NCBI RefSeq assembly: GCF_036320965.1
Contig: NC_092234.1
Location: 48,011,954 to 48,075,953, forward strand
From: Panulirus ornatus
Taxonomy: Eukaryota; Arthropoda; Malacostraca; Decapoda; Palinuridae
Direction of reading: 5' to 3'
Length of the DNA: 64,000 nt
Every line of letters starts with the position of its first letter. Within the stretch, counting starts at the first letter, position 1. This document shows positions 61,239 through 64,000 of the stretch, piece after piece. Below the pieces are notes generated by a model, which was given only the letters and a program-made list of their open reading frames with translations, was not told the origin of the DNA and made no database searches. Both the position numbers and the translations under genes were made by a program.

Positions 61239-61553
61239 CTTTTTTTGATCTATGTTTATGTGACAGGGAAAGGAATAGTAAGTATATAAGCATATTGTGT
61301 TGGTAGGGATGTCATGTTAAGAACTGTTTGACTGCCTTACTGGTAGCTGTACGTAAGGTTGAGCTGGCCTCCCGGTAAATAACTCGTGATAACCTTACGT
61401 CTTGGCCAGACTTGCTCGTAAATTCCACTTTTTCTGAGAAGCGCTGGTAAATGTAAATTGCATTTTTTTTTTTCTTTTGTCTTTTGTCTTGTCTGAATTA
61501 TTTTTAGTATCAGTGTATTATGCACATTTAATTTTGGAAGTGCTTGTCTTAAA

Positions 61554-61555
<2 letters not shown>
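61234..61555. other. Unique stretch between (TA)n tracts
   Basis: No gene or known repeat seen. Confidence 0.55.
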
Positions 61556-61652
<97 letters not shown>

Positions 61653-61856
61653 GCCATTTCCCGCGTTAGCGAGGTAGCGTTAAGAACAGAGGACTGAGCC
61701 TTTGAGGGAATATCCTCACTTGGCCCCATTCTTTGTTCCATCTTTTGGAAAATTAAAAATGAGTATGGAGGATTTCCATTCCCCCGCTCTCTCCCCTTTT
61801 ACTCGTCTTCTATGACGCAAGGAATACGTGAGAAGTATTCTTTCTCTACCCCAGGG

Positions 61857-61909
<53 letters not shown>
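61556..61909 (-). mobile_element. (TA)n(CA)n - SINE-like repeat copy 5 (minus) - (TA)n
   Basis: (TA)n 61556-61620, (CA)n 61620-61651, element 61652-61858 (CGCCATTTCCCGCGTTAGCG, GAGGATTTCCATTCC, TACCCCAGGGATA), (TA)n 61858-61909. The LINE begins at 61910. Confidence 0.9.
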
Positions 61910-61911
<2 letters not shown>

Positions 61912-63680
61912 AAGGTTTGTTGAATGTGTTTGATGATAGAGTGGCAGATATAGGGTGTTTTGGTCGAGGTGGTGTGCAAAGTGAGAGGGTTAGGGAAAAT
62001 GATTTGGTAAACAGAGAAGAGGTAGTAAAAGCTTTGCGGAAGATGAAAGCCGGCAAGGCAGCAGGTTTGGATGGTATTGCAGTGGAATTTATTAAAAAAA
62101 GGGGGTGACTGTATTATTGACTGGTTGGTAAGGTTATTTAATGTATGTATAACTCATGGTGAGGTGCCTGAGGATTAGCGGAATGCGTGCATAGTGCCAT
62201 TGTACAAAGGCAAAGGGGATAAGAGTGAGTGCTCAAATTTCAGAGGTATAAGTTTGTTGAGTATTCTTGGAAAATTATATGGGAGGGTATTGATTGAGGG
62301 GGTGAAGGCATGTACAGAGCATCAGATTGGGGAAGAGCAGTGTGGTTTCAGAAGTGGTAGAGGATGTGTGGATCAGGTGTTTGCTTTGAAGAATGTATGT
62401 GAGAAATACTTAGAAAAGCAAATGGATTTGTATGTAGCATTTATGGATCTGGAGAAGGCATATGATAGAGTTGATAGAGATGCTCTGTGGAAGGTATTAA
62501 GAATATATGGTGTGGGATGCAAGTTGTTAGAAGCAGTGAAAAGTTTTTATCGAGGATGTAAGGCATGTGTACGTGTAGGAAGAGAGGGAAGTGATTGGTT
62601 CTCAGTGAATGTAGGTTTGCGGCAGGGGTGTGTGATGTCTCCATGGTTGTTTAATTTGTTTATGGATGGGGTTGTTAGGGAGGTGAATGCAAGAGTTTTG
62701 GAAAGAGGGGCAAGTATGAAGTCTGTTGTGGATGAGAGAGCTTGGGAGGTGAGTCAGTTGTTGTTCGCTGATGATACAGCGCTGGTGGCTGATTCATGTG
62801 AGAAACTGCAGAAGCTGGTGACTGAGTTTGGTAAAGTGTGTGAAAGAAGAAAGTTAAGAGTAAATGTGAATAAGAGCAAGGTTATTAGGTACAGTAGGGT
62901 TGAGGGTCAAGTCAATTGGGAGGTAAGTTTGAATGGAGAAAAACTGGAGGAAGTAAAGTGTTTTAGATATCTGGGAGTGGATCTGGCAGCAGATGGAACC
63001 ATGGAAGCGGAAGTGGATCATAGGGTGGGGGAGGGGGCGAAAATCCTGGGAGCCTTGAAGAATGTGTGGAAGTCGAGAACATTATCTCGGAAAGCAAAAA
63101 TGGGTATGTTTGAAGGAATAGTGGTTCCAACAATGTTGTATGGTTGCGAGGCGTGGGCTATGGATAGAGTTGTGCGCAGGAGGGTGGATGTGCTGGAAAT
63201 GAGATGTTTGAGGACAATGTGTGGTGTGAGGTGGTTTGATCGAGTAAGTAACGTAAGGGTAAGAGAGATGTGTGGAAATAAAAAGAGCGTGGTTGAGAGA
63301 GCAGAAGAGGGTGTTTTGAAATGGTTTGGGCACATGGAGAGAATGAGTGAGGAAAGATTGACCAAGAGGATATATGTGTTGGAGGTGGAGGGAACGAGGA
63401 GAAGTGGGTGACCAAATTGGAGGTGGAAAGATGGAGTGAAAAAGATTTTGTGTGATCGGGGCCTGAACATGCAGGAGGGTGAAAGGAGGGCAAGGAATAG
63501 AGTGAATTGGATCGATGTGGTATACCGGGGTTGACGTGCTGTCAGTGGATTGAATCAGGGCATGTGAAGCATCTGGGGTAAACCATGGAAAGCTGTGTGG
63601 GTATGTATATTTGCGTGTGTGGACGTGTATGTATATACATGTGTATGGGGGTGGGTTGGGCCATTTCTTTCGTCTGTTTC

Positions 63681-63682
<2 letters not shown>
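61910..63682 (+). mobile_element. Young LINE copy, the longest in the window, between (TA)n tracts
   Basis: Extends further 5' than the other copies, into the region ahead of RT, and ends in the 3' UTR at CATTTCTTTCGTCTGTTTCC with the last 45 bases replaced by (TA)n. Short-form 3' UTR (CATGGAAAGCTGTGTGGGTA). The endonuclease domain is not present. Confidence 0.92.
61911..63534 (+). pseudogene. LINE reverse transcriptase, broken by a frameshift and two stops
   Basis: The first frame (from GLLNVFDDRVADIGCF to GLDGIAVEFIKKRG) ends at a TGA at 62106 after a seven-A run, where a frameshift is needed. A TAG at 62176-62178 replaces the Trp codon present in the 430-2049 copy. The main frame from 62194 holds [31 protein letters not shown] and [11 protein letters not shown] at 63409-63411 replaces the Arg of GRPNWRW, cutting off the last ~40 codons. 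All catalytic words are intact, so the lesions look recent. Confidence 0.9.

Positions 63683-63731
<49 letters not shown>
63683..63731. repeat. (TA)n at LINE 3' end
   Basis: Pure TA joined to the LINE 3' UTR, replacing its terminal part. Confidence 0.97.
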
Positions 63732-63733
<2 letters not shown>

Positions 63734-63819
63734 TGTGGGGTTAGCTTCTTCACGAATATATATACTTAGTCTTTTTTTTGCTGTTGGGAATGCCTTTTCT
63801 ATAGTCAGGTAACAAAGTA

Positions 63820-63821
<2 letters not shown>

Positions 63822-63907
<86 letters not shown>
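63822..63907. repeat. (TA)n
   Basis: Pure TA near the right edge. Flanks (63732-63821 and 63908-64000) are short unique sequence with no identified element. Confidence 0.97.
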
Positions 63908-63909
<2 letters not shown>

Positions 63910-64000
63910 CTGCTTTAGTTTTTGAAGTATAGTGTACATGTTTTGGTGTTGTGGATAACAGATGAATGCAGATATTAACTGTTGTGATATATTCATACAG

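Overview
The window is animal nuclear DNA, most likely from a decapod crustacean. The evidence is an arthropod-type split gene with GT-AG introns of 0.5-3 kb, a neuronal SM-family protein closer to Drosophila Rop than to vertebrate Munc18, an extreme load of (TA)n, (GT)n, (GA)n and (TTA)n microsatellites, and repeat families I associate from memory with decapods. The species call is inference; the gene call is not.

Only one cellular protein-coding gene is recognisable. It is Rop/unc-18/Munc18-1 (syntaxin-binding protein) on the + strand. Eleven coding exons from 22068 to 41218 join in frame with conserved splice sites to give about 574 residues plus the stop. Only the short first coding exon (about ten residues) was not found. 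A putative 3' UTR follows.

Left flank (1-18.0 kb): microsatellites, minisatellites and mobile-element pieces. These include a young LINE (430-2049, -), an inverted pair of SINE-like repeats around a (TA)n loop (2322-2859), minisatellites of 27, 30, 26, about 61 and about 31 bp, and an inverted-arm element with hammerhead-ribozyme-like cores (9714-10023). Gene body (22.1-41.2 kb): unique AT-rich introns carrying old LINE fragments, one young LINE copy with an open reading frame (38137-39593) and a roughly 40-bp minisatellite. 3' side (41.2-53 kb): unique sequence with old LINE tails. Satellite cluster (53.3-58.7 kb): TTA tracts, then arrays of 58, 60, 41 and 20 bp. Right end (58.9-64 kb): SINE-like copies, a second nearly full-length young LINE (61910-63682, with three lesions) and a candidate Inr+DPE promoter with first exon near 60314-60403.

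The most interesting structure is in the repeats. Eighteen of the 20 long (TA)n tracts touch an identifiable mobile-element end. The SINE-like family shares its 3' end with the LINE, suggesting a LINE/SINE partnership. Members of three unrelated families sit in (TA)n. All such tracts lie outside 18.05-58.99 kb, so the Rop locus is spared.
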